A DNA stretch of 64,000 bases from Ezakiella sp. (GTDB lineage: Bacteria > Bacillota > Clostridia > Tissierellales > Peptoniphilaceae). Shown here piece after piece: positions 20,501-29,300 of this stretch. Each line of letters starts with the position of its first letter. Position 1 is the stretch's first letter. The position numbers and the translations under genes are program-made. The notes beneath the pieces are model-generated. The model did not search any database. It was given only the letters and a program-made list of their open reading frames with translations, and was not told where the DNA came from. The stretch covers positions 1 through 64,000 of the forward strand of contig JALFRW010000021.1 in NCBI GenBank assembly GCA_022778715.1. Reading direction: 5' to 3'.

Positions 20501-23500
20501 ATTTGTCATCTTATTGCCATTATTATCTAAAACAACAATCGGAGTTCCCGGATCAGTAGTACCTTCTTCTGTAGTTCTTTTAATTACAAGTTGGTTTTCA
20601 CCTTTTTCATTTAAATCATATTTAACCAAGTTTCCTGCCCAGTCGGCTACATAAACAATGCCACCATCTGGTATATTCTTGAATACATATGTTTGGTCAT
20701 CTCTTTCTTCAAAGCCTGTCCAATTTGATTTACCGTCCGGTGTAGGATATGCATAATAAACAACTTTAATGCCCGATAGATTGTCAGCTGCTTTTAAAGT
20801 TAAAGTTTTATTAGTTTCATCATAAACCGGTTCCTGATCAATTGTTGGCATCGTATTATCAACATATAGCTTTACAATCTTTTCTTCTGCTGGTGCTTCC
20901 GGATTGTTTGCCGGTCTTACATGCACTTTTACATAATAAGTGCCTTCAGGGACTTGATTGCCGTCTGCGTCCGTGCCGTCCCAAACCCATGGTGCTTCGG
21001 AAATCGCCTTTATTACAACGCCGTTTATAGTGTTGCCCGTCTTTCTTCCGCTCATTCTGTACGTGTTTTCAACTTTCTTTACAACGGTTTGTTGATCTGC
21101 TGCCAAAATTTCAATATAGAAATCTTCCCAGTTTCTTAAGAACACACCTCTAAATTTGAATGAGTCTTGAGATTTATCTTTAACTCCCGGGCTGATTGCA
21201 AAGTTGTCCGTAAAATCTCCCCATTCTCCTCTTCCAAGTGCACCAAAATAATTTTCGTTGTTATCATAGTATATCATATCGGATGTAAGCATTGTCGCAT
21301 TAAGATCTGATACAGGTGCATTTTTGATTTTATCTACTGTTTTATATCCCTTTAACCAGAATGGTCTGTCTTTTTCAAGATCGTAGGTATGAACAAACGG
21401 TTCAAGAACTGAAAGTTCACCCCATGCGCCTTTAAATGCAAGCATCGGAATTGAGATTGTCGGAACATCTGCTCCTTGTGGAGTAAAGAATAAATAACCA
21501 TCTACAAAATATCCTTTTGGATAAACAGATGCCAATTCACTGTCGTCCCAGCTAATCGTTTTTTCTAATGTTTTTTGGCTTCCTGCTGACAACGCAAAGT
21601 TTTCTTCCAGCACTCCGCCCGCCAACGGAATTGGATCATATTCATCAGGATCCAGCATAATTCTTCCGTTTTCAACTCTATCAGTTTGTAAAACATAAGA
21701 AACTTTGTAATTTACATTTTCTTTCAAATAGCTCCTTAATTTTACATTTACATCTAAAGTTGCATTGTCAATTTGCTTGAATTCAACCTTCGGTTCGCCA
21801 TAAGAGCTTGCGTTCGATCTATTGTCCTCAATAGTTACATATTTTCCGCTTGTAGCTTTGTCAAGATTCATAACTCCAGCGCCTTGACTTCTAACTGAGA
21901 AATACCCCGTGTCGCTTAAAGTCTTAGCCGGGTCTGCATTATTCATCAAAACTTTCTTAACAAATGGTGCAATTTGGTCTTCTTTTAAACCAAGATTATT
22001 CATTTCTTGTAACTTTCCGCGAACTGCCGCAATTCCTGCTGCAACGTGTGGAGTTGCCATAGAAGTCCCGCTCATTGATTGGTAGCCGCCATCATTTGCA
22101 GTCGAGAAAATGTCTCCGCCTGGAGCAGTTATTTCCGGTTTAATTCCAAGACCCGGTGTTGGGCCCCAACTGTTAAAATCACTCATCATGTTCTTTACCG
22201 GTGATTCAGATTGATTGATGTCAGATGTAATAAATTTAATTTCATTTACACCATTTTCCATTTGTTTCTTAATAGCATCATAATCTTTATTGCTTAAATT
22301 GAAAGTCGGAACAATTGGAGCAATATTTTCTACAGTTATTGTGTATAAGAAATCATATTTTTGACCAGGATTAATTGTATATCCAATCAAGCAAGCTGCA
22401 GCTCCGTGAGCTCTTGCCATTGCCGATTTCTCACCAAATGTGAGGCCTCCGCGTTCAGCAATAACAACCTTGCCTTCGACATCTTTGCCTTCATAATCCT
22501 GATTAGTATTTCCTTTTCCTACAAAAACAAGATCATAGGTTTTGCCTTTTTCCAATTCCCATTCCGGTTTAGATTTTGTATAGATCCCTTTGTTTGTGTT
22601 GTATTCCGTGCCGCCAACTTCAAATAAACCTCTGTAGTAACTAATATCTGTGTTGTTATATGACGCAACAGCTAGCGATTCTTTCATTGTTGAAGGCGAT
22701 CCGACTGCTGCAAAGTCCAAAATATCTGTTGGTTGGACTTTAGTGTTGCTGAATTGATAACCATCGTTGCCGCCTGCAATACAAACAATTGTTCCGTGGT
22801 CATTTGCATTTTGAACAACTTGAGTCATAATCTTATCTGAATCTTCAGAACCGGCAAAACTCCCCAAACTCATATTGATTGAGTCTGCGCCCAGAAGCAC
22901 GGCATCATCAATAGCTTCAGCATAAATTGCCGTATTTGTATAGTCTTCGCCAAACGGGAAGCATCTCATAACTAAAAGCTGAGCTTCCGGAACCACACCC
23001 ACAACTCCATTTGAAGGATCTTCTGCGTTGCCGGCGATTGTCCCGGCAATATGTTGTCCGTGGTCCATCGAGTCTAAAACATCGTATGTTCTGTTTGCAT
23101 AGTTGTATGCATAAGGAATCTTCGGAGTTTTATATTCTCCCCATAAATGTAATTCCGCTATTTTTTGATTGATTGTTTCTTCGTTATATTTTGCATTTGC
23201 AAGTCCTTCTTCTGAAAGTCTGAAATCAGGGTGAGAAATATCAGCACCGGTATCCAAAATTGCAACCACTCTGCCTTTACCATTATAGCCTCTCGTTTGT
23301 GAAACGTTAGCTTTAATAATATTTTTGCTTGTTGCCATATTCGGAGTGTCTACCGGTAACTTGTATTCCACTGCTAAGTTGACAGATTTAACATTTGGTA
23401 AACTTGCAACTTGTTTAGCTTGTTCATATGTCATATCAAGAGCAAAACCATTTAGCAATGCTTTGTATCTTGGCATTGTCTTTAATTGGTCTGTGTTCTT

Positions 23501-23914
23501 AATGATTGGTTTTCTGTTATTTCTGGCTTTAAATGAGGAAGCGTTGCTCATTGCAGCATAAGAAATATTGTCAGCTTCGCGTCTGATATTTCTTTCACCA
23601 AAAATATCGGCTAAAACCTCATTTTGGTCGTTGATTCTCTTTTCAACTAAACTTTCTTCATTGCCGGCATCAACTGCTCTGTTAAAAGCCATAACAGTCA
23701 TATCGGCAGAACTGTTTTGAACCGGTTGATTATTTTCGAAGATCTCGACAATAAATGTGCGTACTTCATCATCAGCCAGTTTCCCGTCCAATTCACTTGT
23801 CAGTGTTTTTAATGCCTGAGTTTCTCTTAAACTGTCGGCGTTTGTTGTAATTGGAATAATTCCAATTATCATAAACACTGATAAAAGAATTGCTAATAAT
23901 TTCTTCTTAGACAT
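17582..23914 (-). CDS. Secreted subtilisin-like (S8) serine protease with C-terminal SLH domains
   Basis: This giant surface protease has 2110 aa. A Sec signal peptide (about 1-26) is followed by an inhibitor-like propeptide region, then an S8 domain with catalytic D221 (AILDTGADISH), H285 (DHGQHIAG) and a serine near 615 (GTSMATPHVAAG). A PA-type insert is present near 440-560. An Fn3-like segment resembling streptococcal C5a peptidase follows, then a FlgD-like Ig segment (WDGTDADGNQVPEGTYYVKV), a long run of Ig/Cna-B-like domains, an InlB-type repeat near 1850, and about three SLH motifs at 1930-2110. SLH domains bind pyruvylated wall polymers, so it is anchored in the S-layer. Substrates are unknown; host or matrix proteins are a guess. 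ATG follows AAGGAGG. Confidence 0.94.
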   Translation of the reverse strand: MSKKKLLAILLSVFMIIGIIPITTNADSLRETQALKTLTSELDGKLADDEVRTFIVEIFENNQPVQNSSADMTVMAFNRAVDAGNEESLVEKRINDQNEVLADIFGERNIRREADNISYAAMSNASSFKARNNRKPIIKNTDQLKTMPRYKALLNGFALDMTYEQAKQVASLPNVKSVNLAVEYKLPVDTPNMATSKNIIKANVSQTRGYNGKGRVVAILDTGADISHPDFRLSEEGLANAKYNEETINQKIAELHLWGEYKTPKIPYAYNYANRTYDVLDSMDHGQHIAGTIAGNAEDPSNGVVGVVPEAQLLVMRCFPFGEDYTNTAIYAEAIDDAVLLGADSINMSLGSFAGSEDSDKIMTQVVQNANDHGTIVCIAGGNDGYQFSNTKVQPTDILDFAAVGSPSTMKESLAVASYNNTDISYYRGLFEVGGTEYNTNKGIYTKSKPEWELEKGKTYDLVFVGKGNTNQDYEGKDVEGKVVIAERGGLTFGEKSAMARAHGAAACLIGYTINPGQKYDFLYTITVENIAPIVPTFNLSNKDYDAIKKQMENGVNEIKFITSDINQSESPVKNMMSDFNSWGPTPGLGIKPEITAPGGDIFSTANDGGYQSMSGTSMATPHVAAGIAAVRGKLQEMNNLGLKEDQIAPFVKKVLMNNADPAKTLSDTGYFSVRSQGAGVMNLDKATSGKYVTIEDNRSNASSYGEPKVEFKQIDNATLDVNVKLRSYLKENVNYKVSYVLQTDRVENGRIMLDPDEYDPIPLAGGVLEENFALSAGSQKTLEKTISWDDSELASVYPKGYFVDGYLFFTPQGADVPTISIPMLAFKGAWGELSVLEPFVHTYDLEKDRPFWLKGYKTVDKIKNAPVSDLNATMLTSDMIYYDNNENYFGALGRGEWGDFTDNFAISPGVKDKSQDSFKFRGVFLRNWEDFYIEILAADQQTVVKKVENTYRMSGRKTGNTINGVVIKAISEAPWVWDGTDADGNQVPEGTYYVKVHVRPANNPEAPAEEKIVKLYVDNTMPTIDQEPVYDETNKTLTLKAADNLSGIKVVYYAYPTPDGKSNWTGFEERDDQTYVFKNIPDGGIVYVADWAGNLVKYDLNEKGENQLVIKRTTEEGTTDPGTPIVVLDNNGNKMTNLNALNDGKYTIEAYDVPEGYNVDIDPTEVTFGEDGQKTKEVVVKFTKIAKEDLDKYGTAKVTVIDSANLWNGFKIFAVDKSGKKYQLYTSFDWGAETYGAKVPAGDYTIVVLDSSGNKVPFSGRNTMTVPKQDTAWINIRFLDNGQIPLALESHVPELTEKIQDLGETTGGDNKYSFDPSKIFRLIDPATGKDLFADGKTHEAWFYPWDGGFDFWIPADGNYQIELINDNREYFVDPTSVLGNLYHGYKDEKPNWAWIYVYPATNEKANITIKEEYVPGETSTEQIDAQYHLYNRYGEEIPSTTTTTWENIPADLYTLEVVNNNDRLIPERKSYDINALDNLDVEQVVRFKDFVTDPVKRETSLMIGIYGNFDKSIKEFTLWFKNVNTGETDKFTVPVGTKPFETVIPLGSYEISVDLPEDTIISDVFLSSEDYKNVKNKLISLGSKFDATFTTAFNEIEINLAKQVKDTGEIQVEEIGLNGETAVYRLVDSENTVVKVSYNGIFTNVEPGKYTVEVEAPNRYKADPDKFEAEVKTGEISKYNVRFEKDLENATVVKGSVKAVEVDLAGDELGEISGVLYEAVGKDGTVYEIDSVPVDTPVKIVEKAGTLPSVFERKPEGYRTFAEDFNLTYKYTKVDVAPVDPNGDEQYEGYVRVDFDAKHMGALNAPEFKNKQKISYLVKEGYSVEDFAYYMPTVTPDQNFEFIGWNPAFPTDIVVDGSYVATYRYKDFNIPSEPEYTDTKPEKPYKEPTYDLSGNTTTASSVVAPKETNEEQAKDDFGIIEFIENLPVDLTDLPEGEAAEAIRNMVSKGVLKGVGENKFAGELPITRAMVAEVLMRISTDKSIAEANFSDVKDTDWFSNAVKWGVKSGLFKGYEDGTFKPNKNVSRQEFAVIISRFLNAHGIQMDKMMLPEYKDLDSIPAWSKADVLDMAGVGLVLGETDEMYNPLSDYSRVELALTLNRLINWVLSNR

Positions 23915-23962
23915 ATTTCCTCCTTAAAATAATAAATTGTGATGTTAATTACACCTGGTCTT

Positions 23963-23991
23963 ATTATAACAAAAATATTCCAATAATTCAA
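23963..23991 (-). promoter_or_regulatory. Sigma-A-type promoter for the subtilase gene
   Basis: On the minus strand, TTGAAT (23986-23991), a 17-bp spacer and TATAAT (23963-23968) with an upstream TG (extended -10) give a strong housekeeping promoter about 50 bp before the start codon. Confidence 0.75.
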
Positions 23992-24160
23992 TCTTTTTTA
24001 ATTGTTTTTTAAACATATTTGTATAAGCTTAAAAAAATAATTTAAAATTATTTATAAATCAAACTTTATTAAATCTTAATTTTTAAATAATTTACTCATA
24101 ATAGTTCTATTAATTAATTGTCAAAAAAATTACACATAAAAGTACTTTTTCAACAAAAAA

Positions 24161-24188
24161 TCCCCCGGTGAACCGATTAACCGGGGGA
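24161..24188 (-). terminator. Terminator of the sigma-amidase-YvrJ transcript
   Basis: A 9-bp GC-rich inverted repeat (24161-24169 with 24180-24188, 10-nt loop) is followed on the minus strand by T6. Between it and the YvrJ gene, the minus strand carries a start-less 22-codon open stretch (24209-24277, ending LAKSIIKH). This looks protein-like and may be a remnant or an unrecognised small peptide. Confidence 0.9.
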
Positions 24189-24289
24189 CTGAAATGAAAT
24201 ATAAGACGTTAATGTTTAATTATACTTTTTGCTAAATATTCACACATTTCTTCGGCTGAACTTTTGCTTGTGAAATCTTACCAATAAAT

Positions 24290-24433
24290 CTATTGCTTCC
24301 TTTCAATCGTTGCCGTAAGCTTATTGATTGCATCTTTCAAACTCGCAAGCTCTGTGTTTACTCTTGTCAAAAGATAAACAGAAATTGCAATTGGAAAGGC
24401 CTGATTGCCAATAAGCTCAAAAAATTCTTGCAT
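24290..24433 (-). CDS. YvrJ-family small membrane protein (holin-like peptide)
   Basis: This 47-aa peptide has one membrane segment (about residues 8-24, NQAFPIAISVYLLTRV) followed by an amphipathic charged tail. It matches my knowledge of the YvrJ family, small proteins of unknown function often found beside DUF1659 and DUF2922 genes in Firmicutes. The ATG at 24431-24433 is chosen because TAGGAGG precedes it; upstream in-frame codons only read through the end of the amidase gene region. By size and topology it resembles BhlA/UviB-type holin-like peptides. A role in membrane permeabilisation with the adjacent amidase is inference. Confidence 0.8.
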   Translation of the reverse strand: MQEFFELIGNQAFPIAISVYLLTRVNTELASLKDAINKLTATIERKQ

Positions 24434-24444
24434 TTTATCGCCTC

Positions 24445-24912
24445 CTAAATCGCCCTTCGAAACGTTTTCCACTCCGCCCAATCCTCATCAATCATCGACC
24501 TTGGACAAAGCTTTCCGGTAACATCGTAGTGGCGAACCACTCTCTCCGGAGGAATATTGTATTTAATCATTAGAAAATGCACGATACGAATTAGGTTTCC
24601 CTTCGCCGCAATTCGGTTGGAATCTGAATTCACACAAAGCTCCACCCCGACAGAATTCAAATTGTTGCAGCCATTTCTTGATGTGCCATCACCACAGTGC
24701 CACGCGGCATATTTCGGATCAATAATCTGTACAATCTCACGATCGTCAACAAAATAGTGGGCGCTCCTGTTCCTATTGCCACCGGAAAAATACTTGTAAT
24801 GATTAATTGCATTTGCTCCGGCATGATAATTTCCCGTATCATGCACCACTATAAAACTAATCGCATTGCCGTAACGGCTGGAAAAATTGTAATTAATCGG
24901 ACGAATCAGCAT
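24445..24912 (-). CDS. N-acetylmuramoyl-L-alanine amidase, amidase-2/PGRP fold
   Basis: This 155-aa protein has the amidase-2 zinc site: first histidine in FIVVHDTGN, later histidine in RHYDVTGKLCP with the conserved cysteine, and the SAHYFVDD and GVELCVN core strands. It cuts the bond between muramic acid and the stem peptide of peptidoglycan. There is no signal peptide and no wall-binding domain, as in phage endolysins that need a holin to leave the cell. The start overlaps the sigma-factor stop by 7 bp and the YvrJ peptide follows 11 bp later, so the three are one operon. Confidence 0.9.
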   Translation of the reverse strand: MLIRPINYNFSSRYGNAISFIVVHDTGNYHAGANAINHYKYFSGGNRNRSAHYFVDDREIVQIIDPKYAAWHCGDGTSRNGCNNLNSVGVELCVNSDSNRIAAKGNLIRIVHFLMIKYNIPPERVVRHYDVTGKLCPRSMIDEDWAEWKTFRRAI

Positions 24913-25385
24913 AAATCCATCGCACTCCTCATGCGATTAAGAGCCGTACGCTCCAAATAATAAACCCTCTGCTCATTCACCCCCAAAGCTCCGGCTGTTT
25001 CTTTTGCAGACATATTGTCAAAATACCTAAATCTGATAACATCTCTCTCCTCGGAAGAAAGCCCTTCCATTAGCCGATTAACCAAATCTCTGTTCAAATG
25101 CCCCTCAAAGGGATCGTTTCCGGCCTTCTTCTCGGCGGATTCTAAAGGCAAAGCCATGCGTCTGCGTTCGTACTTCTGCTTATTTATAAAAAAAGTGCGA
25201 AGTCTCACCTTTAAAAACCATCCCAAACTCACGCCCGTATCCTCATCATAATCATTCAAAGCACTGATAATCTCAACTACACCGTCTTGATACAAATCCT
25301 CAAATAAATGCGGATAATTTGCATATCGTTGGATTGAACTGATAATTAGAGGTCGGTAAGCTTCCAATATTTTTTCTAAATCCAT
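24906..25385 (-). CDS. RNA polymerase sigma factor, sigma-70 family (ECF-like)
   Basis: This 159-aa protein has sigma region 2 (FEDLYQDGVVEIISAL near residues 28-45, then LGWFLKVRLRTFFINK) and region 4 with a helix-turn-helix (LSSEERDVIRFRYFDNMSAKETAGALGVNEQRVYYLE). Regions 1 and 3 are absent, as in ECF factors. It could also be one of the small phage or toxin-locus sigma factors related to TcdR/UviA, which is of interest because it is translationally coupled to an amidase and a holin-like peptide. No anti-sigma gene is recognisable nearby. ATG follows GGAGG. Confidence 0.88.
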   Translation of the reverse strand: MDLEKILEAYRPLIISSIQRYANYPHLFEDLYQDGVVEIISALNDYDEDTGVSLGWFLKVRLRTFFINKQKYERRRMALPLESAEKKAGNDPFEGHLNRDLVNRLMEGLSSEERDVIRFRYFDNMSAKETAGALGVNEQRVYYLERTALNRMRSAMDLC

Positions 25386-25440
25386 ATTTTACCTCCACAA
25401 TTTTAAATTTCAGTTTTTTTTATTTTTAAATCGCGACTTT

Positions 25441-25465
25441 AAGTACAGAACCTGTATCTGTACTT
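25441..25465. promoter_or_regulatory. Palindrome downstream of the sigma-operon promoter
   Basis: A perfect 9-bp inverted repeat AAGTACAGA/TCTGTACTT (25441-25449, 25457-25465) surrounds a 7-bp centre. It lies just after the predicted transcription start of the sigma operon, a classic repressor position. It could alternatively be an mRNA hairpin. Confidence 0.55.
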
Positions 25466-25472
25466 CCTAAAC

Positions 25473-25501
25473 ATTATACCAAAAGTGCATTAAAAACGCA
25501 A
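25473..25501 (-). promoter_or_regulatory. Promoter of the sigma-amidase-YvrJ operon
   Basis: On the minus strand, TTGCGT (25496-25501), a 17-bp spacer and perfect TATAAT (25473-25478). The leader from here to the sigma start is about 80 nt and contains the palindrome at 25441-25465. Confidence 0.7.
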
Positions 25502-25537
25502 TATAAATTCACATATATTTCATATTTTTAATAATTT

Positions 25538-25566
25538 AATGTCGGAGAGAAAAACTCTCCGACATT
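25538..25566 (-). terminator. Hairpin after the DUF2922 gene
   Basis: A perfect 12-bp stem (25538-25549 with 25555-25566) with an A5 loop, 4 bp after the DUF2922 stop on the minus strand. The trailing T-run is imperfect, so termination may be partial and some transcript could enter the sigma operon. Confidence 0.7.
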
Positions 25567-25570
25567 CAGC

Positions 25571-25786
25571 TTATTCACCAAAAAGTACAGTTCTTTTAGT
25601 TTCAACCAACTGAGCCTTCACGAACTCCTCAAGCACACCATTTTTACCCTTAAAAACCCTGCTTGCTGCAATTGCTTCTCCCAAAGCTTGCGCATCGGAC
25701 TGAGTGAGATTCTCCTTTACATCCGAAACACTCATCGTCTTTTTGGAACCGGAACCGTCTTTAAATCCTAATTCAAGTCTAAACAT
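25571..25786 (-). CDS. DUF2922 family protein
   Basis: This 71-aa protein starts MFRLELGFKDGSGSKKTMSV and has a DVKENLTQSDAQALGEAIAA segment typical of DUF2922, a small Firmicutes family of unknown function. It has no signal peptide or membrane segment. It lies 14 bp after the DUF1659 gene, with AGGAGG before the ATG. DUF2922, DUF1659 and YvrJ commonly sit together; all three are present within 1.7 kb here. Function is not known. Confidence 0.82.
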   Translation of the reverse strand: MFRLELGFKDGSGSKKTMSVSDVKENLTQSDAQALGEAIAASRVFKGKNGVLEEFVKAQLVETKRTVLFGE

Positions 25787-25800
25787 TATTTAATTCCTCC

Positions 25801-25992
25801 TTATTGTAAAACCTTAATATCAGTTCTTCTGATCTCTTTCTTTTCCCCGGCAAGCACAGCTGCAAAAGCATCGCCCACGGTCTTTAGTGCCACATCCCCC
25901 GCAGAATCTTCCACATTTGAAAAACTCTTGCTTCTCAAAACATCCTTGTCGTTCTTTGTCCCGACTTTCATAACCACTGTTAATCTAACCAT
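25801..25992 (-). CDS. DUF1659 family protein
   Basis: This 63-aa protein (starts MVRLTVVMKVGTKNDKDVLR, then SFSNVEDSAGDVALKTVGDA) fits DUF1659, a short Firmicutes family of unknown role. It is first of a two-gene unit with DUF2922. GGAGG lies 6-7 nt before the ATG. No transmembrane or secretion signal is seen. The two small proteins could be structural or regulatory partners of the sigma-amidase-YvrJ operon downstream, but nothing in the sequence shows which. Confidence 0.8.
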   Translation of the reverse strand: MVRLTVVMKVGTKNDKDVLRSKSFSNVEDSAGDVALKTVGDAFAAVLAGEKKEIRRTDIKVLQ

Positions 25993-26015
25993 TTCATACC
26001 TCCAAAATTTATTGT

Positions 26016-26029
26016 ACCTGTCGACCGGT
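26016..26029. promoter_or_regulatory. Near-perfect palindrome upstream of the DUF1659-DUF2922 unit
   Basis: ACCTGTCGACCGGT is symmetric at 12 of 14 positions around GTCGAC and lies 24 bp before the DUF1659 start. It is unusually GC-rich for this DNA. It may be an operator or part of an alternative promoter read by the adjacent sigma factor. I could not find a clear housekeeping -35/-10 pair here. Confidence 0.4.
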
Positions 26030-26332
26030 TACACTTATATATATCCTGAGAAACGATTTTTTTGAATGTTTTTTTAATTTTTTTTATTTTTAATAAAGTT
26101 CTATTTTGAATGTTATCTTAATATCCAAAATGACATTTTTGTTTTCAATGTTTCAGCGTAAGTTCCGACAAAATAAAACTGCCTTGATATGTGAGAGCTT
26201 ATCAAGACAGTTTTTTCATCGAAATATTAAATTGTGATAAATTTGGCACTAAAATATGCGTATTAATGAGGCTCAATAAGATTTATCGGAGAGTTTTCAT
26301 ACATTCGGTAATACTGCATTTTACCAATATGT
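26030..26332. other. Intergenic region with one hairpin
   Basis: AT-rich non-coding DNA. A hairpin at about 26177-26216 (15-bp arms with one mismatch) has T-runs on both sides and may be an extra terminator. No gene was seen. Confidence 0.5.
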
Positions 26333-26362
26333 AAAAAGAACCCCGAGGGGTTCTTTTTAAAA
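26333..26362 (-). terminator. Terminator of the S-layer protein gene
   Basis: A 12-bp perfect stem AAAAAGAACCCC/GGGGTTCTTTTT with a minimal loop, 18 bp after the SLH-protein stop on the minus strand. It is symmetric enough to work in both directions. Confidence 0.92.
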
Positions 26363-26379
26363 CTAATTATTTATTTAAA

Positions 26380-29300
26380 TTAGTTGAGTGCTAATTTTAA
26401 AGCGATTGGTTCTTCAACGCCTTTTACCAAAACTTTAACAGTGATGGTTGCGTTTAAGTTTACTAAATCTTGAACTGTTTTAGTTGATAGTTCTACACCT
26501 TTTCCAAATAAGCTTCCAACTTTAGAGATAAATAGAGTTTTAATAGCATCTGTATTGTCAATATCAACAGGTCCAATTTCTCCAACGTAAACTTTTTCAA
26601 CTTGGTGTTCTTTTGCAAATTGAACTGAATTTGCAATTAAACCGGTACCTTTTACGTCTTTTAAGTCAGTAACTTTAAGAGTTTTAATTGAATTGTCTAC
26701 TTTTAAAGTTGCAACTTTTGTATCTTTATCAAAAGAAATTGTTCCGATTGTAACATCTGCACCTGCTTTTTGTCCTTTGATTTCTCCAAGGCCGTTTACA
26801 AATGCTGCAGATTCGTTTAAGAATTCTTCAACAATGCGTTCTTCAACAGCTTTTTTGAATTCTTCTTCAAGAGCCTTTAATTCTGCTTCTTTAGTTGCTG
26901 CTGCTCTGACTAATTCTGCGTCTTTAGCGATTTCTTTATTGTAAAGATCTCTGGCATTAACAATAAGTTTATTTACTTCATCAGGTGTCTTTCCGTCTGC
27001 AGCTGCTTTTGCTGCTGCGTCTACAGCGTTTTCAAATCTTTTCAATGTGTTCTTTTGTAGAAGATCTAATTCTACAGGTTTAACTTTAGGTGCCGGACCG
27101 TAAACAATAACATCAGCTTCATTGCCTGTTGCATATACATAAGCATATCTGTCATAGTCACCAAATTCTTTTGTATATCTTGACAAGTAATATCTGTGGC
27201 TTCCGCTTTCATTTTGGATAATGATTTCACCGTATTGTCCAACACTATTGAGTACATATCTACCTTGATCTGAAACTTTTAAGATTTCTAAGAATCTTGC
27301 AGTCTTATCTTTAGCATCTTTAACTTCTCTGAATGCAACAACATCACCAATATTAGCTTTTTTGAAGTTTACATCTGAACGTTTGTCAATGAGGTATTCT
27401 TCATATTCGTTTCTATCGATTTGAATTCTTACTTTGTTCGAATAGTTGTCAATTCTATTAATGCGTCCGTATTGAAGTGATAATAAATCAACATCTTTTT
27501 CATTAGCGTCTGTGAAGATAATAATTTTTGCTAAATCATCTCTATTTCCATATAAGCCATATCTGTCGATTTCAAGTTCGTCTTCAACAAATTCTCTTAA
27601 TTCTTTTTCATTTATAACAAATGCTTTGAGATCTTCATTATCTTTGTTGAAATTAAATACGTCAGTCATTGTCATCGAAACATTGTAAGGTCTTCCATTT
27701 TTATCTTGATTTACTACGAATACTTTTGTATCATCATCATATCTGTAGTCTATACCGCCAATTGTAACGTATCTTCCAAGTCTGTCTTGGAATTTTGCAT
27801 CTTCAACATTATTCAACCAACCATTTTGTTCTCTTCCTTCGAAAGGTACAAATAAAGCAATCAAGTCAGCTTTTCCTTCTTCGCCTGCTACTGTGTAAAC
27901 CAAGTCAAATAGTCTAAAGTCACGAGCTGCATATAAAGCACCAGTATTATCCCATTTATTGTTTACATAGAAACTTGTTCCTCTTACTACGTCAAGGTCG
28001 TATGCTTTTTCACCGTTTGGTGCGTAGAATGATGGATAGTTAGAATTGTAGCTCTTTACGAGTCCAACTGTGTCTGTGAATTTTTCAGCTGTAGCTACTA
28101 ATTGAACATTTTCAGCAACGTCAAGTAATACTTTTACATTGTTGCCAACCATGTCATTGATGAGTCCTCTATTATCTAATCTTCTGTAGTGGTCATCATC
28201 ATAAGCATATACTGATGCGAGATATTTTTCTGCTCCACCTTTAACTGAAGATAGCCAGTAGTTTTCATCGTTTTCTTTTCCTTCAAGAGTTATCCATTCA
28301 CCATTTCTGTCAACGTAAGTTTTAACTAATTTTGATTCAATCTTAGCGTCTTCACGAACAAGTGTTACGCCGTCCATCATGTGGATTACGTCATCTTTTG
28401 AGATGTCAGCTTTATCCATGTTGTAGAATCCTTTTTCAGCTGTGTAACCGATTACGATTGGAGCCGGAGTCATTCTGTCAACAGCGCCGTTTCTTTCGTC
28501 GTTGTAGTAGTAAACGTCTTTTCCTTCTCTCTTAACATCTGCAACAGGAGCAATGTCTTTCAATGCGTATGCGTCGATGAACATTACCATACCGTCTTTA
28601 ACTGTTAAACGAACAAAGTTCGGATCGATTTTCTTATCTGCAACAGCGTCTGCAAATGCTCTGTAGTTGTAGTTTGCAACTGATGAGTTTTTGCCTGTCA
28701 GATATGTTCTGTACATTCTGTCGTCATCTTCCGGTCTGTCTTTGTAGTCGTAGTATCTTTCGTCCACTCTTACATCGTAAGCAGTTCCGTCAACAACGAT
28801 TTGTTTTCTTGTAGCTTCGTTTAATTCACCATAGATATAATCATATGTTTTTTCAACGTCAACTTTTACAAGATTTCCGTTTTCATCAACTGTAGCTTTG
28901 ATAACTTTACCGAGTAAGTTTTCTGAATCTCCAAGAACTAATGTCTTGTCTCCGGATTTCTTTGTCAAATTGAACTTCATTTGTGTTCCGTTTTTTGCTG
29001 TGCCTCTGTTATCAACGCTGTTTGCTTCTTGGATAACTGATAGAACTTCAGCTTTGATTTCGTCAGCTTTAAGTGTTGATGTTCTGCTGTTTTCGAGAAC
29101 AACCATTGAATATACATTGTATCTTCCGAAATCCATTGTGCTGATTGTGTTGTAAAGCATGTGGAACATGTTTTGTCTTGTTGCAGCTTGATGATAGTTT
29201 TCAATTGCTGGTAGATCTTTCATGAGTTTTAAGTCGTAAGCTTTTGCGATGTAGTCTACTGGGTATGTGAATCCAGTTGTGTCTTCGCCTAAGTATCTTA

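Noticed and set aside
24290..25385. Prophage lysis cassette
   Set aside because: Amidase and holin-like peptide are present, but no terminase, capsid, tail or integrase gene is near; YvrJ/DUF1659/DUF2922 are known chromosomal neighbours.
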